Origin: Ailurus styani
Lineage: Eukaryota > Chordata > Mammalia > Carnivora > Ailuridae
DNA length: 64,000 nucleotides
Direction: 5' to 3'
NCBI GenBank assembly: GCA_002007465.1
Contig: LNAC01000346.1
Span: 1,386,322-1,450,321 of the forward strand
Below are positions 37,998 through 48,359 of this stretch, piece by piece. Numbering within the stretch: position 1 is the first letter of the stretch; every line of letters begins with the position of its first letter. The notes beneath the pieces were generated by a model. It was not told the DNA's origin and did no database searches. It saw only the letters and a program-made list of their open reading frames with translations. The position numbers were made by a program, and so were the translations under genes.

Positions 37998-38110
37998 CAT
38001 TCATCTCATTTTCCAGAATATCTATACATTTTGTTATAATTAATATTTGGGAAACAAAATCGACATGTGTTTGCCTGAACCAGTAAAAATATAAGAAGCT
38101 ATGTAAGGGG

Positions 38111-38295
38111 GTGCCTGGGTGGCTCAGTTGGTTAAGCGACTGCCTTTGACTCAGGTCATGATACCAGGGTTCTGGGATCGAGGCTCCCATCGGGCTCCCT
38201 GCTCGATGGGAGGCCTGCTCCTCCCTCTCCCTCTGCCTGCTATTCCTCCTCCTTGTGCTCTCTTTCTGTCAAATAAATAAATAAAATATAAAAAA
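38111..38295 (+). mobile_element. CAN-SINE, general caniform type
   Basis: Head 'gtgcctgggtggctcagttg', 'gttaagcgactgcctttgac', tail AAATAAATAAATAAAATA. Target duplication of 18 bp with two mismatches: 'aagaagctatgtaagggg' (38093-38110) and 'aagaagctacataagggg' (38296-38313). Confidence 0.96.
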
Positions 38296-38332
38296 AAGAA
38301 GCTACATAAGGGGAAAATTTTAAATTCCTTTC

Positions 38333-38540
38333 TTTAAAAAAAGATTTATTTATTTATTTGAGAGAGAAGAGTGAGAGAGCATGAATGGGAGGACAGAGGG
38401 GGAGGGGGAGAAAGTATCTCAAGCAGACTCCATGCTGAGTGTGGAGCCCAGTGCAGTGCTTGATCTCACAACCCTGACGACAGGATCTGAGCCAAAACCA
38501 AGAGTCTGATGCTTAACTGACGGTACCACCCAAGCGCCCC
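38333..38540 (-). mobile_element. Old CAN-SINE, minus strand
   Basis: 'aagatttatttatttatttg', AG-rich segment, 'ccaagagtctgatgcttaac', head 'accacccaagcgcccc'. The 'aaaaccaagagtctgatgct' diagnostic belongs to the older SINEC class. Target duplication not clear. Confidence 0.92.
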
Positions 38541-38944
38541 TAAAATTTAATTACTTGTATTAACTCTCTTTCTCATGAGCCATGTTTCTGAGGTCCACAG
38601 TAGCTCCTTCCACATCTTCATTCACACTGATGAAAAAATACATACCTAAATATCATAGACTGAGTTTTATGTTATGTTTAAAAAAACAGTCACCACATAA
38701 ATACTGCCTGGCAAAAAGATTTTTTTTCCATGAAACAAACATCATGAATAGCCACCGGTCAAATGCAAACACCTGACCTGTGCTGTTAAATATGTAGTAT
38801 TCAATAGAATAGATTAAAACCACATTAATTTTCCCCATTTAGATACTCATTGAGAGGTTTTCATGCTTGTCCTTGTTACTTTGTCTTATTTTTTGGTTAG
38901 TTATTATTTTATTAAAATATCAGTTGAAAAAAAAAAATAAAATA

Positions 38945-39453
38945 CAGTTGACCCTTGAACAACATGGATTTGATCTGTGTGGGTCCACTCACACACAAAT
39001 TTTTCTCAATAAAATACATATAGTACAATAAACGTATTTTCTTTTCCTTATAATTTTCTTAACATTTTCCTTTCTTCAGTCTATTTTATTATAAAAATAC
39101 ATTATATAATATATAAAACATATAAAATATGTGTTGACTATTTATGTTATTAGTATTTAGCTTAATAGTAAGCTATTAATAGTTATTTTGGGGGAGTCAA
39201 AAATTATATGTGAAGGAGCACCTGGGTGGCTCAGTCGGTTAAGTGACCGCCTTCGGCTCAGGTCATGATCCCAGGGTCCTGGGATGTAGCCCCGCATCGG
39301 ACTCCCTGCTCGGTGGAGAGCCTGCTTCTCCCTCTCTCTCTGCCTGCCGCTCTGCCTACTTGTGCTCACTATCTCTCTGTCAAATAAATAAATAAAATCT
39401 TAGAAAAAATTATACGTGAATATTTGAATTCTGCATTGTTCAAAGGTCAACTG
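38945..39453. mobile_element. Tigger-type DNA transposon (non-autonomous), split by a SINE
   Basis: Terminal inverted repeats 'cagttgacccttgaacaac' (38945-38963) and, reversed, 'cagttgacctttgaacaat' (39435-39453), 17 of 19 matching. TA dinucleotides flank both ends (38943-38944, 39454-39455), the expected mariner/Tigger target duplication. The interior ('gtgtgggtccact', 'cttcttcagtctattttatt'-like words, 'ttttgggggagtcaaaaatt') matches a known Tigger-derived MITE, but I am unsure of the family name (MER8/Tigger3 group). No transposase. A SINE interrupts it. Confidence 0.85.
39215..39404 (+). mobile_element. CAN-SINE inside the Tigger element
   Basis: Head 'ggagcacctgggtggctcag', 'tcggttaagtgaccgccttc', CT-rich tract, AAATAAAT tail. 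Target duplication 'aaaaattatatgtgaa' / 'aaaaattatacgtgaa' (39199-39214, 39405-39420), one mismatch in 16 bp. Confidence 0.97.
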
Positions 39454-39455
39454 TA

Positions 39456-40140
39456 TATACATTTTTATTTTAGTTGATATTTCTTGATTAGTTTTCATAA
39501 ATTCATGGCCATTTGGATACCTTCCAGCAATGAGTGTGTCCACTTCCTGGCACCCTAGAAAACAATGACTAGATTTCCTCTTTTCAATTTTCATCAACCC
39601 TATGGAGGAGAACTGTTACCTCATTACTGGCATAGTTGGCAGTTCCCTACTACTAAGCTTTAGCATCCTTTCATATGTTTGTTGTACATTATAGCTTGGT
39701 CTGTTGTAATTTCCTATTTATACGCTTTGGTCAGTTTTATATTAGGTTATTTGTCTATATTTATCACTATAATTAAATAAATTAAATTCCTATAGTCTTC
39801 TCAAGGGAATTACATGAAAGCTAAGTGAAGACTGAGAAGTGGGCATTCTGCCATCTTAGCACTTACCATATTTTATTGAACTTTTTACTATATTACTCCC
39901 ATGATGACATTCCTGTGATTGTAGGACATTTATTTTTATTACTCTTTTCCAATAATTTATCATAATACCTGGAATACTCTAAATATTCAGGAAATGAATG
40001 TTAAACTGGTAAAATGGTGACAAAAATACAACTTCAATTAAACTGATGGATACCTGAGGGAAGGAATCACATCTTGTATTTACGTGTTTTCAAGAGAAAG
40101 CTGTTCAGAAAATACCTCTGAATTAATTCGTTGCTCAAAC
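39456..40140. other. Unique AT-rich stretch
   Basis: 39955-40005 ('taatacctggaatactctaa') could be an L2 crumb. Otherwise nothing is seen. Confidence 0.4.
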
Positions 40141-40582
40141 TTTTTTTTCTAGCTTTATTGAGATATAATTGACATATAACATTGTGTAAGTTTAAGGTGT
40201 ACAACATGATGATTTGATGTATGTATGTATTACTAAATGATTACGACAATAAGGTTATTTAACACATCCATCACCTCACATAGTCAATATTTGTGTGTGT
40301 GTGTGTGTGTGTTTTGAACATTTGAGATCTACTTTCTTGGCAACTTTCAAGTACAGTAACAATACAGTATTGTTAAATCTAGTCACCACGCTGTACATTA
40401 GAACCTCAGAACTTATTATTCTTATAACTGGACTGTTGTACTCTTTAACCAAAATCTCCCCATTTCCCACCCTCCCCCCCAAGGTCCTGGCAACTATCAT
40501 TCTACTCTGTTTCAGCTTTTTTAGATTCTGCATATTAATGAGATCATACAGTATTTGTCTTTCTCTGATTTTTTCACTTTTG
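40141..40582 (-). mobile_element. L1 3' UTR (L1MA/MB-like), minus strand
   Basis: 'ctagctttattgagatataa', 'ttgacatataacattgtgta', 'aggtgtacaacatgatgatt', 'cacatccatcacctcacata', 'cagtattgttaaatctagtc' and 'gagatcatacagtatttgtc' follow the reverse of a common mammalian L1 3' UTR without large gaps. It includes a GT tract (40292-40312) at the position where many copies carry one. The frames 40276-40533 (minus) and 40295-40660 (plus) are artefacts of this UTR. Confidence 0.93.
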
Positions 40583-41869
40583 GCTGCTCAGGTTTATAAC
40601 CCTTTTCCCTACCCTCAGAATTCCTCCCTGGAGCTAAGAACAATTCATCTTCAAGTTTGAATCTGGGGGTAAAGAACACTAGAGGCGCTTCTCTTCTCAC
40701 TGCTGTCTGTAAGATCTTTGTATAATATACATTTTTTAATGTTGATTTTTCTTAGTTTTCTTACTTTTAGTATTGTGTTCATTCTATCCAAACTTGGCAA
40801 TTGAGGATTGTGTGGAATTTCAGCTAACACATCTCAGATGTGCATGATCTCAGCCTGTGGGATATGAAAGGATTTAATTTACAAGGCACCTCCATCTAGT
40901 TTCAGAGTCTAGACTAGCAATCGGTCTAGAATATTTCTATAAGACAATGGTCTCTTGATTCAAAATAAACATTAATAAAAATGCTGATGGTATCATTTTG
41001 TTGTTAAATGAGTGACATTAGATTTGCTCTTTTGCTGGATATTCTTGCACTAAGTCACCAGGCTGTAGAAGTAAACATTTACTTCATTCACAAAACATGG
41101 AGGCTATAATTTATTTTTTGCTTAAGGCAAAACTTTTTTAAAAATACAAATTTTAAGGTGGGAAATAACTGAAATGAAGTCCACATGTTGGCCATAGAAA
41201 AACTGTTTTTATAGCTTTCAAAAATTTGATTCTATACTTATGCTTTCTACTGACTCTGTTTGTTTGGGACAAATGATTTTGCCTTTTTTCATCTCTTTAA
41301 TTCTGATATCTAAATAAGTTGTGCAGAATCATCTCTAAAATCTCTTCCTGAATTAACTTTGCTCTCTTTGTTAAAACAAAACAACTAGAAAGTAAATAAA
41401 TTTGTGATTATGTCCTCTGATACACAATCCAAAGTTGTAAACTATATGTATAATTATATAACTATACACATACATAGTTTACACATATATATGTATGTGT
41501 GTGTGTGTGTCTGTGTATAGTTTACCACTTGTTCATTGCTCTTAACTCTCAGTTATAATCAACGATTCTTATTATGATTTTGAAAATAAATCAACCAACA
41601 CATTGAGGATAATTTCGCAAAAGGTTGTGATATGATAACCATTACTATGGTTGGGTTTAACAACTCAAATATGTCCATAAATGCACAATTCAAAGCTACT
41701 TTCATAGTTAATATGCTCACATATTATTGAAAATGGCAAGAAGCCATAAAAGTAATTAAGCAAAATATATAATATTTAAATGTAAGCTCAACTAATCAAA
41801 TGATCATTATATTAATTGAACAACTATGAGTGAATAAACTAGCAAACAGAAACACAATCCCCAACTTAA
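40583..41869. other. Unique AT-rich stretch with TA/TG simple repeat
   Basis: 41440-41520 is a TATA/TGTG-rich simple repeat. No gene seen. Confidence 0.5.
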
Positions 41870-42045
41870 TAAAAAGTATAATTTATAGAAGACGGAGATT
41901 GAACAAGAAATTATAACTGTGACAGTACAATAAGATATGAAGGCTTCTTTATGGAATTAATATTGAGCTGAGACCTGAAGGTTCATACCGAGTTAGCTAG
42001 ATGAAAGATGAAATTGAAATTAGGCATTTTGGCAGACAACTGACA
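41870..42045 (-). repeat. L2 LINE relic
   Basis: 'attgagctgagacctgaagg', 'ttcataccgagttagctaga' matches reversed L2 text (gacatttgagctgagacctgaa...gagttagccag). The 5' part is weak. Confidence 0.5.
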
Positions 42046-42505
42046 CAACCATTTTATGTAGTTTCTCCAAAATGGCCACCTTGACACGTATACCCTCTTT
42101 TTAAATTATGAATTCAAGAACACACTTATCTCCCAGTTTAGAAATTTGATGAGATCAATGATAAAGGATGGATATGTTTTGAATATTATCTAGTAATCAA
42201 AATATAAATGTCTCAGTCCTTTGCTCTCAGACTGGTGGTCAGTATAGCAAGTTAGAATAGTCATTGTGCAGAAAGATTTCTTGATTGTTTGATGGAAATT
42301 TAGGGTGGTATCAAATGATTATAGAACTGCAATAGATTTTTCTATTGATGTGAATAAGTATATTCTACATATCCCTAGACTCCTTTATTATTATACATGC
42401 TTTTATTTTACTCATCTCCATACCACTCTTGATCACTTATTAATCAATATCCAAGGATAATTCAGTATCGTGAGGGGAAAAAAATAACTCTATGAAATGT
42501 TAAGT

Positions 42506-42704
42506 GAGGGGCATCTGGGCAGCTCAATGGGTTAAGCATCTGACTTTGGATTTTGGTTCAGGTCATGACCTCAGGGTTGTGAGATCAAGCCCTAGGTCAG
42601 GCTTCATGCACAGCATGGAGCTTGCTTAATTAAGATTCTTTCTCCCTCTCCCTCTGCTTTTTGTCCCCCTTTATCTTCCTCTCCAAAACACAAACAAATA
42701 AAAA
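42506..42704 (+). mobile_element. Old CAN-SINE, plus strand
   Basis: 'gaggggcatctgggcagctc', 'gttaagcatctgactttgga', 'cctcagggttgtgagatcaa', then a tail without AAATAAAT purity. Target duplication 'gaaatgttaagt' / 'gagatattaagt' (42494-42505, 42705-42716), two mismatches. The 'gggttgtgagatcaa' diagnostic marks an old subfamily. Confidence 0.92.
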
Positions 42705-42716
42705 GAGATATTAAGT

Positions 42717-43239
42717 AAAAATTGTTTAAATGCTATTTTTTTACATATTTTCACTAAATCTCCCTCCCTCTCGAATAAATCACAACATTGCAATATGACA
42801 ATGTATTTACAGCTTTAACACAACCTCAAGTAATGTCAGTTTTGATGGACTACTCAGTAAGATGGCTTTCTGAATACCACTGAATACTCTTTTTTGAGAT
42901 TTTATAAATATCTTGGAAAGTACTTCTTAAATACAGACTGTTAAGAAATTTTATCTGAACTCATGCTCTTCTGATTAAAAAATAATTCTATGGTTTGGTC
43001 TGATTTTTTTTTTAAACTTCACTATTTTAGAAACAAAAGAAAATTGTCCTTAACAGAGAAAGTTCAAACAAACTTGTGACCACATATTTAAAATGATGTG
43101 GGTTAAAAGCCCCCCAAAACATGAGGACCTGTGTCATAATTTGTGTAGTGTAGATTAAAATAACTTGTTCCAGAAATTCCATTTATAATAACTAATTGGC
43201 ATGGATCTATGTATAACAGTCTATAAGTGCAATAGTTAA
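42717..43239. other. Unique AT-rich stretch
   Basis: Nothing recognised. Confidence 0.5.
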
Positions 43240-43267
43240 TACTCTTCTTTTTGCTTATTTCTTCACC

Positions 43268-43290
43268 TTTGTTGTTGTTGTTGTTGTTAT
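43268..43290. repeat. (GTT)n short tandem repeat
   Basis: Seven GTT units directly upstream of the possible acceptor site. Length variation here would change the pyrimidine-rich tract. Confidence 0.9.
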
Positions 43291-43296
43291 TTTCAG

Positions 43297-43400
43297 TCCT
43301 GGCGAACTGCTGTTGGTTATTGTTTCACTAAAGAAGAGTGGAGTAGCACCGATTCCATGGCAACTGTCTCAGACCTCAGGCAAATCCCTGATGACTATGG
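43297..43400 (+). CDS. Exon-like block, unrecognised protein (tentative)
   Basis: A pyrimidine/GTT-rich tract (43268-43293) ends in 'ttttcag' at 43290-43296, a good splice-acceptor context. From 43297 the frame reads 34 codons without a stop, beginning SWRTAVGYCFTKEEW and ending ...DLRQIPDDYG. The frame is open back to about 43240, and a TAG appears directly after the end (43402-43404), overlapping a weak possible donor 'ggGTAGCA' at 43401. Residue composition (Trp, Tyr, Cys, balanced charge) looks more like real protein than the AT-rich chance frames nearby. I do not recognise the protein. Another frame of 66 codons (43313-43513) overlaps it and looks less natural. It could be one internal exon of a large gene, a terminal exon, a pseudogene fragment, or chance. 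Confidence 0.22.
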
Positions 43401-43404
43401 GTAG

Positions 43405-44054
43405 CACTACCAGACATAAGTTGTTTCAAAGTCCAGTTGTGGCCCAATTGGGATATAATTTTGATGAAACCCAGATGAGCTGCAACTATATTTCAGTCTA
43501 TACTCCCACTTAAATTATAGTCAATTATCTATGGTAATAGGAATACAAAAATAACATGAGTAATGAAATCCTCAAGTAATCTCAAAGCATCATTTTAGTC
43601 AATAATTTCCAATTTTTCCTCTATCAAACCTCTAAGTAAAAATTATTAGCATGTGATAGATGTGAGTTTTCTTTTCTTCCTATGGCAAAAGTGCCAATAA
43701 ATAATAAAATGATCCACAAAATATGGCCACAAAGGAGGGAAGCCTGATTAATCACTGGTCTATATATCTGTTCCTGAAAAACTCAGGAGATTATTTTTTC
43801 TGCTTATCAAACTTCTGAACACACATTATTATCATCCATAAAAATATTTAAGTCAAGTAAATCTATTTTTTAAATATATGCTTGTTTAGAATATAATGTG
43901 AATTCCAATTAAATGAGAAAGATTAAACATACAAATTCACCTCATCTCCATACCTTAACCCCAGTAAAGATATAATAAAAGAACTGTAATAACCAAACAA
44001 AAATTTTTTCATCCAATATGATCATGAGGATGATAAAAGTGGTTGCAGCAATAT
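43405..44054. other. Unique AT-rich stretch
   Basis: No named repeat. The ends of the alternative 66-codon frame lie here (to 43513). Confidence 0.45.
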
Positions 44055-44067
44055 AAAACTTCAAGGA

Positions 44068-44266
44068 GGGCGCCTGGGTGGCTCAGTGGGTTAAAGCCTC
44101 TGCCTTCGGCTCAGGTCATGATCTCAGGGTCCTGGGATCGAGGCCCGCATCGGGCTCTCTGCTCAGCAGGGAGCCTGCTTCCTCCTCTCTCTCTCTGCCT
44201 GCCTCTCTGCCCATTTAAAATCTCTCTCTCTCTGTGTCAAGTAAACAAATAAAATCTTAAAAAAAA
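44068..44266 (+). mobile_element. CAN-SINE, mustelid-type
   Basis: Head 'gggcgcctgggtggctcagt', 'gggttaaagcctctgccttc', CT-rich, A-tail. Perfect 13-bp target duplication 'aaaacttcaagga' (44055-44067, 44267-44279). Nearly identical to the copies at 48156 and 22864. Confidence 0.97.
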
Positions 44267-44279
44267 AAAACTTCAAGGA

Positions 44280-44690
44280 ATTTTGGGGATAAGAATTCAC
44301 ATAAGCTTATTTAACATGGCAGAGGGGAGTCAGAGAGCTTCTGAGGGCAAGCAAGCCCACTGACTCTGAAGAACCTGGGACAATGAGGAGTTAATAGCAT
44401 GCTTTACTAGAAGAAGACTGGAAGACCAACTTTCCCCCACCCTGCACCCAAATGTCAGCAATCAGGAGGTACTTCCCCTATGTCAACTATTATAGAAACT
44501 ATACAGGACTTGGAAAAGTACACATCTTCCATATGTTGTTGTTTGGTGGCCCATTGTGAAAAGACTGATTTGTTTACTGGCCAACATAAAGTACAGTCTA
44601 ATGGTCCACAAAATGTTCTCTAATCCTTCCCACCCCAACCTTAGCTCATAAAGTGCTTCCAGAAATGGTTTGATATCTCACCCATATACC
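44280..44690. other. Unique stretch left of the L1 complex
   Basis: No recognised feature. 44691-44893, with 'gaagaacaacaacaaatcaa', may belong to the older L1 that continues at 48903 (inference). Confidence 0.4.
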
Positions 44691-45521
44691 AATGTACAGC
44701 CCAGAATTATCCGCCTTATGAAGAAAGCTATCATGAATGAAGAAGAACAACAACAAATCAACAACAAAACCCTAAAATCACCAATAAAGAACTTGGAGAA
44801 CACAAAGACAATGAAAGAAATGAAGAACATGTCAAAACTATAAAGAATATTCTGCCATGTAAGAAAGATGTTTGTTCTTTTAAAAACAAACAAGCAAACA
44901 AAATCAACAAGGAAATGGAGGCTTTAAGTGATACATTGGACCAGATGGATCTAACAGATATATTCACAACATTCCATCCCAGGACAGCAGAATATACATT
45001 TTTTTCAAGTGCAAGTGGAAAATTACCCAGAATAGGCCACAAAACAAGTCTCAACAAATTCAAAAGACTGAAATCATCAACCATCTTTTCTGGCCACAAT
45101 GGTATGAAATTAGAAGTCAATCACAAGAAAAAATCTGGAAAGAACAGATAACATGCTACTAAACAATGTATGGGTCAAACAAGAAATCAAAGAGGAAATA
45201 AAAAAATACATAGAGACAAATGAAAATGAAAACACAACATTCCAAAATCTTTGGGATGCAGCAAAAGTTGTTCCAAGAGGGAAGATTATGGCAATACAAG
45301 CCTACCTCAAGAAGCAAGAAAAATCTCAAGCAAAGATTCTAATCTTACACCTAAGGGAGCTAGAGGAAAAGGAGAAGCAAAAGCCACAGCCAGAAGAATG
45401 AAAAAAATAATGAGGATTAGAACAGAAATAACTGAAATAGAGATTTAAAAAAAAAAGGATAGATCAATGAAACCAGTAGCTGGTTTTTTGAAAAGATTAG
45501 CAAAATTTATAAACCTTTAGC

Positions 45522-45528
<7 letters not shown>

Positions 45529-45565
<37 letters not shown>
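45529..45565. repeat. (GA)n microsatellite in L1 ORF2
   Basis: About 18 GA units, at the ORF2 position where L1s normally carry an 'aaaaagagagag'-like Lys/Arg-rich segment. Likely grew from that seed. Confidence 0.95.
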
Positions 45566-45567
<2 letters not shown>

Positions 45568-47610
45568 CATTGACACCACAGAATTACAAAAGATTATGCC
45601 AACAAATTGGAAAACCTAGAAGAAATAAATACATTCCTAGAGACATATAACTTTCCAAAACTGAATCAGGAAAAAAAACAGAAAATTTGAACAGACTGAT
45701 TACTAGCCATGAAATAGAATCAGTAATTTAAAAACTCCCAACAAACTAAAATCCAGAACCATATGGTTTCACAAGTGAATTTTATCAAATATTTAAAGAA
45801 GAGTTAACATCTACTCTTCTCAAACTATTCCAAGAAATAGAAGAGAAAGGAAAGGTTCCAAATTCATTATATGAGGCCACCATTACCCTGATATCAAAAC
45901 CAGATAAAGATACTACAGAAAAAAGAAACTATAGGCCAATGTCTGTGATGACAATAATGCAAAAGTTCTCAACAGAGTAGTAGCAAACCAAATCTAACAG
46001 TATTTAAAAAGAAATAATTCACCATGAGATCAAGTAGGATTTTTTCCAGGGAGGTAAGGATGATTTCATATTCGCAAATCAGTGCCTTACATCTCATTAA
46101 CGAAAGAAAAGACAAAAAACAAATAATCACTTCAATAGATGCAGAAAAAACATTTGAGAAAATACAAGATGCATTTATGATAAAAATGCTCAACAATGTA
46201 GGTTTAGAGGGAATGTACCACAACATAACAAAGGCCATATATGAAAAACCCACAGCTAATGTCATCCTCAATGGTGAAAACATGAGTGTTTTACTTCTGT
46301 GATCAGGAAAAAGACAAGGATATCCACGCTTGCAACTTTTATTTAACATAGTACTGGAAGTCCTAGTCACTTCAGTCAGGCAAAAAACAAAAATGAAAAA
46401 CCTCCCCAAAACCCAAAAAACAAAAACAAAAAAAGAATCAAGACATCCAAATTGGTGAAAACTTTCACTATCTGCAGATGACATAATACTATATACAGAA
46501 AACCCTAAACACCCCACCAAAAAACCACTAGAACCGATAAATGAATTCAGTGAAATTACAGGATACCAAATAAATATACAGAAATCTGTTGCATTTCTAT
46601 ACTCTAATAATGAAGTAGCAGAAAGGGAAATTAAGAACACAATCCTATTTACAACTGTACCAAAGAGAATCAAATACCCAGGGATAAACTTAACCAAGGA
46701 GATGAGACCTGCACTAAAGTACAAAGCACTGACGAAGGAAATTAAAGATAACACAAATAAATGGATAGATTCTCCATGCTCCTGGATTGGGAGAATCAAT
46801 ATTGTTAAGATGTCCATACCATTCATAGAAATCTACAGATCTAATGTAATCCTTATCAAATATCAACAGCATTTTTCACAGAACTAGAACAAACAATTCC
46901 AAAATTTGTATGGAACCACGAAAGAACCTGAATAATGAAAACAATCTTGAGAAAGAAGAACAAAGTTGGAGATACCACAATCTCAGATTTCAATATACAC
47001 TATAAAGCCGTAATAATCAAAATAGTATGGTACTGGCACACACAAAAAAAATGACACACAGATCAACAAAACAGAATAGAGAGTCCAGAAATAACCCATG
47101 CTATTATGGTCAATTAATTTACAACAGAGGAGAGAAGAATATACAATGGCAAAGATAGTCTCTTTGACAAATGATACTGGGAAAACTGCAGAGCTACAAG
47201 CAAAAGAATGTGACTGGACCACTTTTTCATATTATACACAAGAATAAACTCTAAATAGATTAAGGACCTAAATGTAAGACTTGAAACCATAAAATTCCTA
47301 GAGGAAAATAGGAAGTAATCTCTTTGACCTCAACTTTAGAAACATTTTTCTAGATATGTCTCCTTTGGCAAGGGAAATAAAAGTAAAATTAAACTTTTGG
47401 GACTACACTAAAACAGAACAGAACAAAACAAAACAAAACAAAAACCTTTTGAACAGTGAAGAAAACCATCAACAAAACAAAAAGACAACCTACTAAATGG
47501 GAGAAGATACTTGCAAATGATGTAACCAATAAGGGGTTAGTATCCAAAACATATAAAGAACTTATACACCATAACACCAAAAATCAAATTCAATTAAAAA
47601 ATGGGCAGAG

Positions 47611-47808
47611 ACAGGGCATCTGGTAGTATAGTAAGTAAAGTGTCTGGCTCTTGGTTTTGGCTCAGGTCTGATCTCTGGGTTGTGAGATTCAGACCCATGT
47701 GGCCTTGCTCATTGTGGAATCTGCTTGGATTTCTCTCTCCCTCTCTCTCTGTCTCTGCACCCCAAGCACTCTCTCTCTCTCTCTAAAATAGAAAAATTAA
47801 ATCTTTAA
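47611..47808 (+). mobile_element. Old CAN-SINE inside L1
   Basis: 'acagggcatctggtagtata', 'gtgtctggctcttggttttg', 'gggttgtgagattcagaccc', CT-rich, A-tail. Perfect 15-bp target duplication 'aaaaaatgggcagag' (47596-47610, 47809-47823). The old diagnostic motifs set a minimum age for the host L1. Confidence 0.95.
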
Positions 47809-48155
47809 AAAAAATGGGCAGAGGATATATATAGACATTTTCCCAAAGAAGACATGCAGATGGCCAACAGATGCATGAAAAAATGCTCAACATCACTAAT
47901 CATCAAGGAAATACAAATCAAAACAACAATGAAACATCACTTCACACATTTCAGAATGGTTAAAATAAAAAACACAAGAAATAGCAATGGTTGGCGAGGA
48001 TGTGAAGAAAAGGAATCCCTGTGCACCGTCAATGGGAATGTAAATTGGTGTGACCACTGTGGAAAACAGTATAAAATTTCCTCAAAATTAAAAATAGATT
48101 TGCCATATGAACCAGTATTTCTACTACTGTGTATTTACTAAAAAAGAAAACACTA

Positions 48156-48359
48156 TGGGTGCCTGGGTGGCTCAGTGGGTTAAAGCCTCTGCCTTCGGCT
48201 CAGGTCATGATCTCAGGGTCCTGGGATCGAGACCCATATCGGGCTCTCTGCTCAGCAGGGAGCCTGCTTCCCCCTCTCTCTCTGCCTGCCTCTCTGCCTA
48301 CTTGTGATCTCTCTCTCTCTGTGTCAAATAAATAAATAAAATCTTTAAAAAAAAAAAAG
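48156..48359 (+). mobile_element. CAN-SINE, mustelid-type, inside L1
   Basis: Head 'gggtgcctgggtggctcagt', 'gggttaaagcctctgccttc'. Perfect 16-bp target duplication 'aaaaaagaaaacacta' (48140-48155, 48360-48375). It inserted into an A-rich L1 stretch well after the SINE at 47611. The frames 48107-48335 are read-through. Confidence 0.97.

Noticed and set aside
40295..40660. 121-codon plus-strand frame beginning MCVCVCFEH
   Set aside because: It is the antisense of an L1 3' UTR including a GT tract.
44758..45120. 120-codon minus-strand hydrophobic frame
   Set aside because: Antisense to the L1 ORF2 start, with the same compositional cause as the 285-codon frame.
45969..46826. 285-codon minus-strand open frame, the longest in the window, hydrophobic
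   Set aside because: It lies exactly antisense to the L1 reverse transcriptase region, whose plus-strand text is clearly ORF2. A-rich L1 coding strands routinely give long Phe/Leu/Ile/Ser-rich antisense frames.
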